Of a DNA stretch of 63,289 nt, positions 40,527 to 49,800 are shown piece after piece. Below the pieces are notes generated by a model that saw nothing but the letters and a program-made list of their open reading frames with translations, was not told where the DNA came from and made no database searches. Every line of letters begins with the position of its first letter. The first letter of the stretch is position 1. The stretch is taken from contig CATLAR010000002.1 of NCBI GenBank assembly GCA_949878495.1, positions 1 through 63,289 on the forward strand. Reading direction: 5' to 3'. Made by a program: the position numbers and the translations under genes. The DNA is from an uncultured Christensenella sp. Lineage in GTDB: Bacteria > Bacillota > Clostridia > Christensenellales > Borkfalkiaceae.

Positions 40527-40547
40527 TTGTCAATATTCTATTGACTA
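40527..40547. promoter_or_regulatory. Operator-like palindrome near XRE start
   Basis: TTGTCAATA-TTC-TATTGACTA: 8 of 9 arm bases pair. It shares the GTCAA half-site with the palindrome at 40585-40601. Confidence 0.55.
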
Positions 40548-40584
40548 TTATATAATTTTTGCTTGACAAATATTAAATATAAAA

Positions 40585-40601
40585 GTCAACTAATAGTTGA
40601 C
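40585..40601. promoter_or_regulatory. Operator palindrome before the small gene
   Basis: GTCAACTA-A-TAGTTGAC, perfect 8-bp arms, about 20 bp upstream of the ATG at 40622 and just before its ribosome binding site. Confidence 0.65.
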
Positions 40602-40621
40602 AAACGACAAAGGAGTAAGAT

Positions 40622-40903
40622 ATGGATAAAGAAAAAATCGTTTACGCGTTTTGCGGACGGGAAAAAGCAAATAAAAGCAGGTCAGACGCGATATATTCGG
40701 GGTGTAACTGTGAAAATTATAGGGATGCTGAACCTGAAGTCATAAATTGCGTTGAAAAATCGGATAAGAAAAAAGTTTACTGCGCTTATATAACCGAAGT
40801 TTTGGTGCGCTGTGAAAAACTATTGTCGAAAGGCAATAACGAAAGCGCGTTAATGGAATATAGATTTATGATAGACAATTTAAAAAAAGAATTTAATATA
40901 TAG
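40622..40903 (+). CDS. Small protein paired with XRE regulators (93 aa), paralogue of 963-1166
   Basis: Unknown family. The N-terminal half (about 1-43) has several cysteines (C11, C28, C30, C43) and the motif AIYSGCNCENY. The C-terminal half (about 41-93) aligns without gaps to the 67-aa protein at 963-1166 (22 of 53 identical), including YI(S/T)EV, SKG-N and EY--MI-N. No signal peptide. AAGGAG sits eight bases before the ATG. Divergent XRE genes and palindromes upstream; a terminator follows. The shared half may be the functional or binding part, the N-terminus a specificity domain; this is inferred. Confidence 0.72.
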   Translation: MDKEKIVYAFCGREKANKSRSDAIYSGCNCENYRDAEPEVINCVEKSDKKKVYCAYITEVLVRCEKLLSKGNNESALMEYRFMIDNLKKEFNI

Positions 40904-40911
40904 CATTAATG

Positions 40912-40945
40912 CCCCCGCCGACTTGAAGTCGGCGGGGTTTATTTT
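40912..40945 (+). terminator. Terminator after the small gene
   Basis: CCCCGCCGAC TTGAA GTCGGCGGGG then TTTATTTTA. Confidence 0.88.
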
Positions 40946-40955
40946 ACGGAAACGG

Positions 40956-40984
40956 TTGCATTTTCGGTAATCGTCTGTTATAAT
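40956..40984 (+). promoter_or_regulatory. Promoter of pyrH-frr-uppS-cdsA
   Basis: TTGCAT (40956-40961), 17-bp spacer, TATAAT (40979-40984). Confidence 0.75.
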
Positions 40985-41017
40985 AAGACAGAATAGAAAA
41001 ATGCGGGGTGTTTTATC

Positions 41018-41728
41018 GTGACTCCAAAGTATAAACGCGTTCTTATCAAACTTTCGGGCGAGGCTCTCGCCGGTAAAAGCGGACACGGCATTGACGAAAA
41101 CGTAATTTCGGGCGTAGTTTCGCAGATAAAAGCCATTCACGATCTGGGCGTGCAGATTGCGCTCGTAATCGGCGGCGGCAATTTCTGGCGCGGGCGTCAG
41201 GGCAAGCAGATGGACAGGACTACCGCCGACCATATGGGAATGCTCGCCACGGTTATGAACTCGCTTGCGATGATGGACGCTCTCGAACAGCGCGGACTTC
41301 CCACCCGCGTTCAGACCGCGCTCATTATGACGAGCGTTGCCGAGCCTTACATTTTAAGAAAAGCCCTTCACCATTTCGAAAAGGGCAGGGTGGTAATTAT
41401 GGCTTGCGGTACGGGCAATCCTTACTGCTCGACGGATACCGCGGCGGCGCAGCGCGCTTGCGAAATTCAGGCGGATTTGCTGCTTATGGCAAAGAATATA
41501 GACGGCATTTACGACAGCGACCCCAAACTCAACCCCGCCGCCAAGAAATACGACCACGTTAAATATCTTGACATTATCAACAACGGCATTAAAGCGATGG
41601 ACACCACCGCTGCGACGATGTGTATGGAAAACGATATTCCCGTGCTTGCTTTCGGGCTTGACGAGGAAAACTCGATTATAAAAGCCGTCTGCGGCGAGCA
41701 TCTGGGCACGCTTATAGACAATAATTAG
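41018..41728 (+). CDS. pyrH: Uridylate kinase
   Basis: Hexameric UMP kinase, ATP + UMP to ADP + UDP, feeding UDP-sugar and nucleic acid synthesis. 236 aa of the amino-acid kinase fold: YKRVLIKLSGEALAGKSGHGID, VIGGGNFWRGRQ, and DGIYDSDPKLNPAAKKYD. The start is GTG at 41018 after GGGGTG. The usual order tsf-pyrH-frr is kept but interrupted by the XRE module. Confidence 0.97.
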   Translation: MTPKYKRVLIKLSGEALAGKSGHGIDENVISGVVSQIKAIHDLGVQIALVIGGGNFWRGRQGKQMDRTTADHMGMLATVMNSLAMMDALEQRGLPTRVQTALIMTSVAEPYILRKALHHFEKGRVVIMACGTGNPYCSTDTAAAQRACEIQADLLLMAKNIDGIYDSDPKLNPAAKKYDHVKYLDIINNGIKAMDTTAATMCMENDIPVLAFGLDEENSIIKAVCGEHLGTLIDNN

Positions 41729-41765
41729 ACTTGTAAATATTTATTAATTTAAGGATATAATTTAT

Positions 41766-42332
41766 ATGATCGAACAGGTAGAAGAGATATTACTCGTACT
41801 CGACGACAAACTTTCCAAGACCGTCAGCGTGCTCAAAGAAGAGTATTCCGCTGTCCGCGCCGGCAGAGCCAACCCCCATATTCTCGATAAAGTTATGGTC
41901 GACTATTACGGCGCGCCCACGCCCGTTCCTCAAACGGCGAACATTTCCGTTCAGGAGGGCAGATGCCTCGTAATTTCACCTTGGGACGTTTCTTTGCTCA
42001 AAGGCATTGAAAAGGCGATTATGCAGTCGAATATCGGCATTAACCCGACCAACGACGGCAAGGTAATACGCCTTGCGTTCCCCCAGCTGACCGAAGAGCG
42101 CCGCCGCGAGCTTTCCAAGCAGGTGCGGAAAATGGGCGAAGATTCCAAGATAGCGGAGAGGAATATCCGCCGCGACGCGTTGGAACAACTCAAAAAACTT
42201 AAAAACGATAAAGCCGTTTCCGAGGACGAGTACGCTTCATACGAAAAGGACGTTGAAAAAGCAGTTGCCGACGCGGTAGCCGCAATCGACGCCGCCGTCG
42301 CCGCCAAGGAAAAGGAGATAATGACCGTTTAA
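41766..42332 (+). CDS. frr: Ribosome recycling factor
   Basis: With EF-G it splits post-termination ribosomes. 188 aa; VRAGRANPHILDKVMVDYYGAPTPVPQTANI and RLAFPQLTEERRRELSKQVRKMGEDSK are the family core. Its stop overlaps the uppS start (TAATG). Confidence 0.97.
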   Translation: MIEQVEEILLVLDDKLSKTVSVLKEEYSAVRAGRANPHILDKVMVDYYGAPTPVPQTANISVQEGRCLVISPWDVSLLKGIEKAIMQSNIGINPTNDGKVIRLAFPQLTEERRRELSKQVRKMGEDSKIAERNIRRDALEQLKKLKNDKAVSEDEYASYEKDVEKAVADAVAAIDAAVAAKEKEIMTV

Positions 42333-43027
42333 TGAAGGCTTTCGACAAACTCCCCGTTCACGTAGGGCTGATAATGGACGGGAACGGCAGGTGGGCGCAA
42401 AAGAAGCATATGCCGCGCTCGTTCGGGCATAACGCGGGTATGAACACTATGATAAAACTCGCGGCGCACGCTTCGGGGCTGGGTATTAAATACCTCACCG
42501 TTTACACGCTGTCTACCGAAAATCTATCTCGCCCGCAGGACGAGTTGGACGGGTTGTTTGCGCTATTCCGCGGCTATTTCAAGACCAACGTAAAAAAGCT
42601 GTATAAAAAGGGCGCGGCGGTCAAAATCATAGGCGATATTTCGCCCCTGCCAGACGACGTTCAGACCCTTTTGAAAGAGGGCGAGAGCGGTTCGCCCGCA
42701 GACGCGGAGTTCACGCTCGTGTTTGCAATCAATTACGGCGCGCGTTCGGAAATCGTACGCGCAGTCAACCTTGCCGTAGAACGCGGCGAAAAGGTGACGG
42801 AAAGCGATTTTGCGGCTACGCTGTATACGGGAGGCATTCCCGATCCCGACCTGATTATCCGCACGGGCGGCGAAGTCCGTCTGTCGAACTTTTTAACCTA
42901 TCAGGCGGCTTATTCCGAACTGTATTTCACCGACGTGCTGTTCCCGGATTTCGGAACGAGGGAATTCGACAAAGCTCTCAAAGAATACGAGCGCAGGGAC
43001 AGGCGTTTCGGAAAAATAAAAAAATAA
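42332..43027 (+). CDS. uppS: Undecaprenyl diphosphate synthase
   Basis: Cis-prenyltransferase making the lipid carrier for peptidoglycan. 231 aa with the catalytic region MDGNGRWAQKKHMPRSFGH and the C-terminal PDLIIRTGGEVRLSNFLTYQAAYSELYF. The RLSNF segment is standard. Translation is coupled to frr. Confidence 0.97.
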   Translation: MKAFDKLPVHVGLIMDGNGRWAQKKHMPRSFGHNAGMNTMIKLAAHASGLGIKYLTVYTLSTENLSRPQDELDGLFALFRGYFKTNVKKLYKKGAAVKIIGDISPLPDDVQTLLKEGESGSPADAEFTLVFAINYGARSEIVRAVNLAVERGEKVTESDFAATLYTGGIPDPDLIIRTGGEVRLSNFLTYQAAYSELYFTDVLFPDFGTREFDKALKEYERRDRRFGKIKK

Positions 43028-43036
43028 GGTAACAGA

Positions 43037-44047
43037 ATGACAGAACAGATACAAAACGGCGGGCAACCCGCCAATAAGAAGTTAACCACTCTTCATAAGC
43101 GCACGCTTACTTCGGTGGTGTACGTCGCCGTCCTTATCGGGCTTTGCGCGATGAAATGGCTCGTGCCCATCGGCAACGTCGCCGGTGGCTGGGGCTCGCT
43201 TGGATTCGACGCGGTTTTCTGTGCGATAGCCGTTATCGGCTCGTTTGAATTTTTGCGCGCGGTAGACGGCTCGAAGGGTTTTAATTGCAGCATATCCCTG
43301 CCCCAACGCGCTTTCACCATTGCTTTTTCGGCGCTCGTCGTGCCCCTTTACGTGATTATGGAAATGATTCCCGAAATGAGCGGCACGGGCTTTTTAGCCA
43401 TTGCCTGCGCGTTTGCGGTGTACGTAATTTTCCTTGCGGGAACTTCGGTTTTCGACCACGACAGAAGCTCCGTTAAGGGTATGATATACTGCGTTTTCTG
43501 TATGTTGTACTGCGGGGTTCTGCCTTGTATGCTCTCTTCGATAAACCATATACGCAACAACTCTATGGCGGCTATACTGTTCTTGTTTATCTGCTCGGTA
43601 TTCACCGACGCGGGCGCGTATCTTATAGGCTCGGGTTTTAAAAAATTCATACCTTTGAAACTCGCTCCCCAGCTTTCGCCCAACAAAACGGTTATCGGCG
43701 CGGTCGGCGGGCTTCTCGGCGGTATTCTCGGCGGTATAATCACCTATTATTTAATGTACGTATTCGGCGGGGTCAACGGCGAAATTTTCGTTTTCGGCAC
43801 CAACGGCGTTTACTTAACGTTCACCAGCGAAGCGATACACCCCGTAGTATCCTTTATTTTAGTGGGTCTGTTCACTTCGGTAGCCTGCCAGATAGGCGAC
43901 CTTTTCGAGAGCGCGGTCAAGCGCGAATGCGGTATTAAGGATATGGGCAACTGTCTGCCCGGACACGGCGGCGTGCTCGACAGGTTCGACAGTATGCTCT
44001 ATTGCAGCGTAGTCGTTCTGTTCTGCTTCGGCACTATAATTATATAA
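43037..44047 (+). CDS. cdsA: Phosphatidate cytidylyltransferase
   Basis: Integral membrane enzyme forming CDP-diacylglycerol from CTP and phosphatidate, the precursor for phosphatidylglycerol and for the cardiolipin made by Cls. 336 aa with several helices; the signature KDMGNCLPGHGGVLDRFDS is near the C-terminus. A hydrophilic N-terminal leader of about 20 residues precedes the first helix. Confidence 0.96.
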   Translation: MTEQIQNGGQPANKKLTTLHKRTLTSVVYVAVLIGLCAMKWLVPIGNVAGGWGSLGFDAVFCAIAVIGSFEFLRAVDGSKGFNCSISLPQRAFTIAFSALVVPLYVIMEMIPEMSGTGFLAIACAFAVYVIFLAGTSVFDHDRSSVKGMIYCVFCMLYCGVLPCMLSSINHIRNNSMAAILFLFICSVFTDAGAYLIGSGFKKFIPLKLAPQLSPNKTVIGAVGGLLGGILGGIITYYLMYVFGGVNGEIFVFGTNGVYLTFTSEAIHPVVSFILVGLFTSVACQIGDLFESAVKRECGIKDMGNCLPGHGGVLDRFDSMLYCSVVVLFCFGTIII

Positions 44048-44189
44048 ACCGTTCAGGGAAATTGCCCGCTATTCTGCGCGGACAATTTCTCTTGATCTGA
44101 GGACTCCTCGTTCTCTTTCCGAAAACGTTAAGGGCAAACCAAAATATATTTTCGGGCATTGACCTCGCTGAGGTCGCGGTTTCGACAAA

Positions 44190-44235
44190 TTGGGTGCGCA
44201 AGCAAAAATCGTGATTTTTGCTTGCGCAGTAATTT
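44190..44235. repeat. 32-bp palindromic element, second copy
   Basis: GCGCAAGCAAAAATC GT GATTTTTGCTTGCGC (44196-44227) perfect inverted repeat. The surrounding GGGTGCG and CAGTAA are shared with the imperfect copy near 23678-23720. The remainder of the 44048-44304 gap has no gene. Confidence 0.7.
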
Positions 44236-44250
44236 AATTAAATATTCCTG

Positions 44251-44270
44251 AGCCGCGGACGCGGCTTTTT
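44251..44270 (+). terminator. Terminator before dxr
   Basis: AGCCGCG GA CGCGGCT followed by TTTTT, so cdsA and dxr are probably separate transcripts. Confidence 0.8.
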
Positions 44271-44293
44271 GTCATTAAATAAAATTTTTAGGG

Positions 44294-44299
44294 TATAAT
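44294..44299 (+). promoter_or_regulatory. -10 box adjoining the dxr start
   Basis: TATAAT ends five bases before the dxr ATG at 44305; upstream TTGTCA lies 19 bp away. No Shine-Dalgarno is present, consistent with leaderless dxr mRNA. Confidence 0.6.
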
Positions 44300-44304
44300 A
44301 AATT

Positions 44305-45408
44305 ATGAAAAACGTTGCGCTTATCGGCAGTACCGGTTCAATCGGCGTTCAGGTCGTCAACGCGGTACGCCGTCATCCTAACACTTTCAAAATAGTCGCG
44401 CTTGTCGCAAACACCCGTTCCAAGGAGTTTGAACGGCAGGTCAAGGAGTTCGCTCCCGAGCTTTCGGCAGTCGCTTCCGAAAACCCCGCCAAGGCGCTTG
44501 CCTGCGCGGAATGTGCAAGCGCGGATATCGTATTTAACGCCGCGGGCGGTTTTGCAGGGCTGGAATACAGTTTAAGGGCGTTAAAAGCCAAAAAAACGCT
44601 TGCGCTTGCCAACAAGGAAACCCTCGTTTGCGGCGGAGAGCTGGTTACGCGGATTGCGGCGGCTAACGGCGTTGAGATTATCCCAGTCGACAGCGAGCAT
44701 TCGGCTATCTGGCAATGCCTCAACTTCAATACCCGCGCGTCGTTCAAAAAGCTGATACTTACCGCAAGCGGCGGCGCGTTCCGCGGCTACACGCGCGAAC
44801 AGCTTGAAAAGGTCACCCCCGCGCAAGCCGTAAATCACCCTAATTGGCATATGGGCAAGAAAATTACCGTAGACAGCGCAACCCTTCTAAACAAGGGTTA
44901 CGAGGTAATCGAGGCGCACGAGCTCTATAAAACGCCCTATTCCAAGATAGAAACGGTCATTCAGCCGACGAGCGTGGTACATTCTTTGGTCGAGTTTGCC
45001 GACGGCGCGGTGCTTGCGCAGATGGGCTCGCCCGATATGGAAGTGCCAATTCAACTTGCGCTGACCTATCCCAAGCGTATGACTACCGCGGCTAAACCGC
45101 TCAGCTTCAAGCAGGCAATGACTTTGGAATTTTTGCCGCTCAACAAAAAAGATTACCCGCTTTACGACCTTGCGTTGAAATGCGGCAAGGAGGGCGGCAC
45201 TCTGCCCTGCGCGCTGAACGCCGCCGACGAAGTAGCCGTGAAGGCTTTCCTTGACGGTAAAATCAGGTTCACAGATATTTATACTATGGTGGAACAGGTT
45301 GTTTCGGCGACCCCGCGCGACGAGATAGCGTCATTTAAACAGCTCGTCGAAGTAGACCGCGCGGCAAGGTGGAAGGCGCAAAAATTAATTTATAAACTCT
45401 CAAAATAA
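44305..45408 (+). CDS. dxr: 1-deoxy-D-xylulose 5-phosphate reductoisomerase
   Basis: Second enzyme of the MEP isoprenoid pathway, NADPH-dependent. 367 aa: GSTGSIGVQ cofactor motif at the start, ANKETLVCGGE, DSEHSAIWQCL, and NHPNWHMGKKITVDSATLLNKG containing metal and substrate ligands. It supplies precursors for UppS. A TATAAT abuts the start codon. Confidence 0.97.
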   Translation: MKNVALIGSTGSIGVQVVNAVRRHPNTFKIVALVANTRSKEFERQVKEFAPELSAVASENPAKALACAECASADIVFNAAGGFAGLEYSLRALKAKKTLALANKETLVCGGELVTRIAAANGVEIIPVDSEHSAIWQCLNFNTRASFKKLILTASGGAFRGYTREQLEKVTPAQAVNHPNWHMGKKITVDSATLLNKGYEVIEAHELYKTPYSKIETVIQPTSVVHSLVEFADGAVLAQMGSPDMEVPIQLALTYPKRMTTAAKPLSFKQAMTLEFLPLNKKDYPLYDLALKCGKEGGTLPCALNAADEVAVKAFLDGKIRFTDIYTMVEQVVSATPRDEIASFKQLVEVDRAARWKAQKLIYKLSK

Positions 45409-45417
45409 AAGGCTTTA

Positions 45418-46545
45418 ATGAATTTTCTTTCCGTTCAAACGGTAATGACCACGATAGGCTCGGTTTTGCTTGCTCTGCTTATTTTGCTTGCAATGATAAC
45501 CGTGCACGAGTTCGGGCATTATCTCGCCGGCAAGGCGCTCAAATTTAAAATCAACGAGTTTGCTATAGGTTTCGGGCCCAAGCTGTTCAAGCGCGCTTCC
45601 AAACGCACGGGCGAGCTGTTCTCGATCCGCGCCTTACCGCTCGGCGGTTTTTGCGCGTTTGAGGGCGAGGACGACGGCGAGGACGAAAACGAAAATTCTT
45701 TCACCCGCAAAGCCCCGTGGAAGCGCATTATCGTGCTTGTCGCGGGACCTTTGATGAACTACGTTCTCGCGCTTTTCCTCATAATAGTTTCAATGTTCGC
45801 GTTCGGTCAGCCCGTTTTCAAGGTCGGCAGCGTAGCCGAATACGAGGGCGACAACGCCGAAGTTTATGCCGAATACTCGCTTGAAGCGGGCGACGATATT
45901 TTAAAAATCAACGGCAAAACCGTGTATATGGTTACCGACGTGGTATCGGCGCTAAAAGGCAATTCGGCGGGGGATATAGTCGAAGTAACGGTGTCGCGCG
46001 GCGGCGAAACGGAGGTCTGCGAGGTAATGCTCCGCGTCGACTGCGATTTTCAGTCGTCGTCGGAAACGAGCAAGGCATGGCGCGCGCTCGGGCTTGGCAC
46101 GACCCTACGCGACGGCGTTGCGTATTGGGATATAAGCTCGGAAAACTATCGCTACGGATTTTTCGAAACGCTGGGGCATTCGTTCGTTTATTCGTTTAAA
46201 ATAGCGGGCACTATCTTCAACGTACTTGGCGAACTTCTTACGGGCAGGCTGGGACTTTCGGCGATGGGCGGACCCGTCACGACGATAAAACTGACTTCGC
46301 AAATAGCCGTGCAAAGTTTCCAGAGTTTCCTTGAAATCGCGGCATATATTGGGGTCAATCTGGCGGTTTTCAATCTTTTGCCCATTCCCGCGCTTGACGG
46401 AAGCAAGATAGTTTTCTGTCTTATAGAATGGATATTCCGCAAGCCCGTGCCGCGGAAAATCGAAGCTGTAATTCATTCCGTCGGGTTCATAATGATACTG
46501 CTTTTTGCGGTGCTCGTGGACGTTTTGCAGTTCGTGCATTGTTAA
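45418..46545 (+). CDS. rseP: Site-2 zinc metalloprotease RseP/RasP
   Basis: Intramembrane protease with the HEFGH zinc motif in TM1 (near residue 28), a PDZ domain (about 130-210), and the second active-site motif NLLPIPALDG near residue 320. 375 aa. It cleaves anti-sigma factors and signal-peptide remnants in relatives. The start at 45418 follows dxr by nine bases; the pair dxr-rseP is typical. Confidence 0.96.
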   Translation: MNFLSVQTVMTTIGSVLLALLILLAMITVHEFGHYLAGKALKFKINEFAIGFGPKLFKRASKRTGELFSIRALPLGGFCAFEGEDDGEDENENSFTRKAPWKRIIVLVAGPLMNYVLALFLIIVSMFAFGQPVFKVGSVAEYEGDNAEVYAEYSLEAGDDILKINGKTVYMVTDVVSALKGNSAGDIVEVTVSRGGETEVCEVMLRVDCDFQSSSETSKAWRALGLGTTLRDGVAYWDISSENYRYGFFETLGHSFVYSFKIAGTIFNVLGELLTGRLGLSAMGGPVTTIKLTSQIAVQSFQSFLEIAAYIGVNLAVFNLLPIPALDGSKIVFCLIEWIFRKPVPRKIEAVIHSVGFIMILLFAVLVDVLQFVHC

Positions 46546-46582
46546 AAGATATAAATTTTTTCAAAAAATTTTGTTATTTTGA

Positions 46583-46611
46583 TTGAAATTGTAGAAACGG
46601 TGTGGTATAGT
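46583..46611 (+). promoter_or_regulatory. Promoter of the giant surface protein gene
   Basis: TTGAAA (46583-46588), 17-bp spacer, TATAGT (46606-46611). TGTGGTA/TACCACA arms flank the -10 box, an operator-like inverted repeat. Confidence 0.75.
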
Positions 46612-46666
46612 AGGTGTACCACATCATTTCATTTTTCATATAACCGTTGTCTTTAACGGGCGTATT

Positions 46667-46690
46667 CTACCCAATTCGGGGTAGATTTTT
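46667..46690 (+). terminator. First leader terminator
   Basis: TCTACC / GGTAGA stem around CAATTCGG, then TTTTT. Confidence 0.65.
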
Positions 46691-46743
46691 GGCTATTGAA
46701 AAATAGTCGGCTTTTTTACGCGCGCCCGATTTTTGACTCATTG

Positions 46744-46778
46744 AAAAGGTGTGGTACTCGGTACTGCGCCTTTTTTTG
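46744..46778 (+). terminator. Second leader terminator
   Basis: AAAGGTGTGGTAC / GTACTGCGCCTTT, 13 pairs counting G-T, then a run of T. It repeats the GGTGTGGTA seen at the promoter. Confidence 0.75.
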
Positions 46779-46842
46779 ATGTGGTTTTAAAACGGCAAGT
46801 ACCCGAATATGACAGACTTTCCAATTTTCAGAGGTGCTTGCT

Positions 46843-49800
46843 ATGAAAATAAAATTCAACAGGTTAAAATTTTCGGCGATAATTGCGCTTGCCGCAAGTT
46901 TCTTGTGCTGCGTTTGTGTAAGCGCGGCGGGACTGTTCGCCTCGCCCGCCAAGGCAAACGCCGTGGGTACGGCGTTTACGTATTCGTTCGGCGGCGACCA
47001 GAGTTCGCGCGTTACGACAGTACGCAATTTAATAACGCGTGTGAACGGCTCGTCAACGACGTACGGTACGTACGCCGAGTTTTCCCGCGCGTTCACGGCG
47101 GCGCGCAACGCCCAGCAAATAAACGCAAATATAAATCTCGGCGGTATTCAGTGGCAAATCGTGTATGCCGAAAAAGCGGCGCATTCTTACGGCAATACCG
47201 AAAAGGGCGACGTTGTAATCACTCTGTTTATGTCAAGTTCGGCTTCTACGCAAAACGCAGTATCGTATAGCCCTTTTACCAGCTCGGATAACACGCTCGC
47301 ATATCCCTCGGGAATGTATTCGTCCAGCTACGTAAGAAGCGTGCTTACGGGCAGTTCCTACGCGGCGAGCGTTGCCGACGCTCAGGCGGGAATACTTACC
47401 GACGGCGAGCAGGGTTCGATATTGTCGGCGCACGAAAGTTTGTACGGCAGGTTTTTAGCAGTGCCCGCAAATATGGGCTATCAGGAAACCGAAAGCGCAA
47501 AGGTGCAGTATAATGCGGCAAAAAACCACGAAAACGAATCCTGGGGAACGCAAACCAACTCCAATACAATACTGAATTACGGTTCCAAAAAGAGTAATAC
47601 CGATTGGAAATACGATAAATTCTGGATTCCGTCCAGAACGGAAACGGGCGGAACTTCCGATACGTCCGCCGGTTTCTGGAATTTAAGCGACTCTATGAGA
47701 AGCTCGACCGTCGGCGGCGATTTCTGGCAGAGAACGACCACTACCGCAGGCAACGCCCACGTTCTGAGTTATACGGGCGTTACAAACTCGAAGGCAACTA
47801 ACGTGACGGGAATGATCCGTCCCGCAATGCATTTGAATTTGCGGCTCTTGTACGAGGACGCGACGACGCAGGTTTCCGAGCTCTATAACGGCAGTTCTGT
47901 CAATCAAAGCGCGCTCTCCGATTTATTGTCGGCGCTAAACTCGGGCAACGGCGGCGACTATAACGCGCTTAAAGCGGCGGTCAACGCCCGCGGCGGCGCG
48001 ATGGACTACACGCAGATTAAAGCCAACAACGGCGGCAAAACGCTGACCGTCACGCTCGGCGGCAGACAGTGGTTCGTGCCCTATGTATCCAAGGATAAGA
48101 CGGGCAACCTTATAGCCACGCTCTGGCTTTCGGGCGGTTCGGACAACGCGCCCTATTCAGATAAATGGGCGTCTGCAAACTCTTCGGGCAGTATAGAGGT
48201 AGTAGGCAACTCGCCGAGAATTTCCTATCCCGCGAATATGTACGGAACAAGCTATCTGCGCTCTTTCCTCGTCGGCTCGCCTTTCGCTGCGGCAACGGGC
48301 GGCACTACGGATACAGACGCGGCATACGGCGATTATACGAAAATAACGGGCGACGGTCAATTATCTCTTAACTACTCGGGCGCGCAGTCGGGAGTGTGGA
48401 AAACCTTCCTTGACAGCGGCGTAACCGACTATCTCGTCAAACCCAAAAACGTAGGCTGGCAGGAGGACGAGGCTTACTGCATAGCCCACGGCAGCGGCAC
48501 TATACTTTGCCCCAACGAGGAGCTGGGCATTCCCGCCGCGGGCGTTCACGTAGGCGGAATGAACTATTCCGACCGCTACGGTTACTACGATTGGGGCGAG
48601 GACTATATCTGGATACCCTCTTTGTACGAAACCAAGCTCGACCAGCGCAACGACAGCGCGGTGACCGACAAAAACAGCGGTTTATGGGCTGCCGATCTTG
48701 CGCTTACCTGTCCCGACGGCGAAACGGGTACCTGGGTGCGCTCGGCGAACTCTCTCAGCGCGAACTTCGGCATTTACCACACCGATACGGGCATGTCGTA
48801 CACGGCGCGAGCGTGTTACGGCGAAGCCAAAGTCCGTCCCGCGTTACATTTCAATCTTACCAAAGCCGCGGGCGGCGACCCCGCGGAAAAAGCTCTTGCC
48901 GAGCTTTGGAACGAAGCCGTGCAGGACAGTATAGACTCGGGCAAACAAGTAGAGTTCATTCTCCCCGAAAACTGGTACGCTTTTGCTGACGAAGCTAACG
49001 GAACGTCGTTCGGCGCGGGCGTAGGCTTTAAAAACGGCGCGCTCTGCGTACCCGCGGGCGCGGACATAAAACTGCGCTTAAACGGCAGGGTTATCGACCG
49101 CAACCTCGCTTCGGCGCATTCGGGCGGCGGAGTAATCTACGTAAGCGGTAAACTCGAGGTAGTAGACCTCACCCACGCGCACAGCGGCAAAATCACGGGC
49201 GGCAACACGACCGAAAGCGGCGGCGGCGTTTGCGTTACGGACGGCGGCGAGTTCACGCTGACGGGAGGACAGATTACGGGCAACCGCTCCAATTCGGGCG
49301 GCGGCGTTTATGCCGCGGGCGCAAACTCCAAGGTAGTCATAAGCGGCGGCGTGATTTCGCAAAACGGCGTTGAAAACTTGGGTGGCGGACTCTTCATCGC
49401 CGACGGCGCGCATTTCGAGCTTAACGGCGGTACTCTAATGCGAAACAGTGCGAAAACGTACGGCGGCGCGGTGTTTATTAATGGCGTTTCGTTTAGAATG
49501 AGCGGCGGCGCGGTTTCCGAAAACCAAGCCGGGTACGGCGGCGGCATTTATATCAACGGTGGAAATGGCGAAGGCTCTAAGGGCACGGTCGAGCTTAACG
49601 GCGGCTTTATTTCGGCGAACAAGGTTACTAACGGTGGTGGCGGCATTGTAGTGGAAAAATGCGCGTTGACCATAGACGGTTGCAATATAGTCGGTAATCA
49701 GGCGGGTTCCAGCGGCGGCGGCTTGTCCGTTTTCGCCGCGACCGCGCGCTTAGTCAGCGGACATATTGACGACAATACGGCTGTCATTAACGGCGGCGGA

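Larger units (their letters stand above)
46618..46842 (+). promoter_or_regulatory. Leader with two intrinsic terminators
   Basis: About 225-nt leader containing terminators at 46667-46690 and 46744-46778 before the ribosome binding site GAGGTG. It suggests transcription attenuation; no ligand-binding motif was recognised. Confidence 0.6.
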
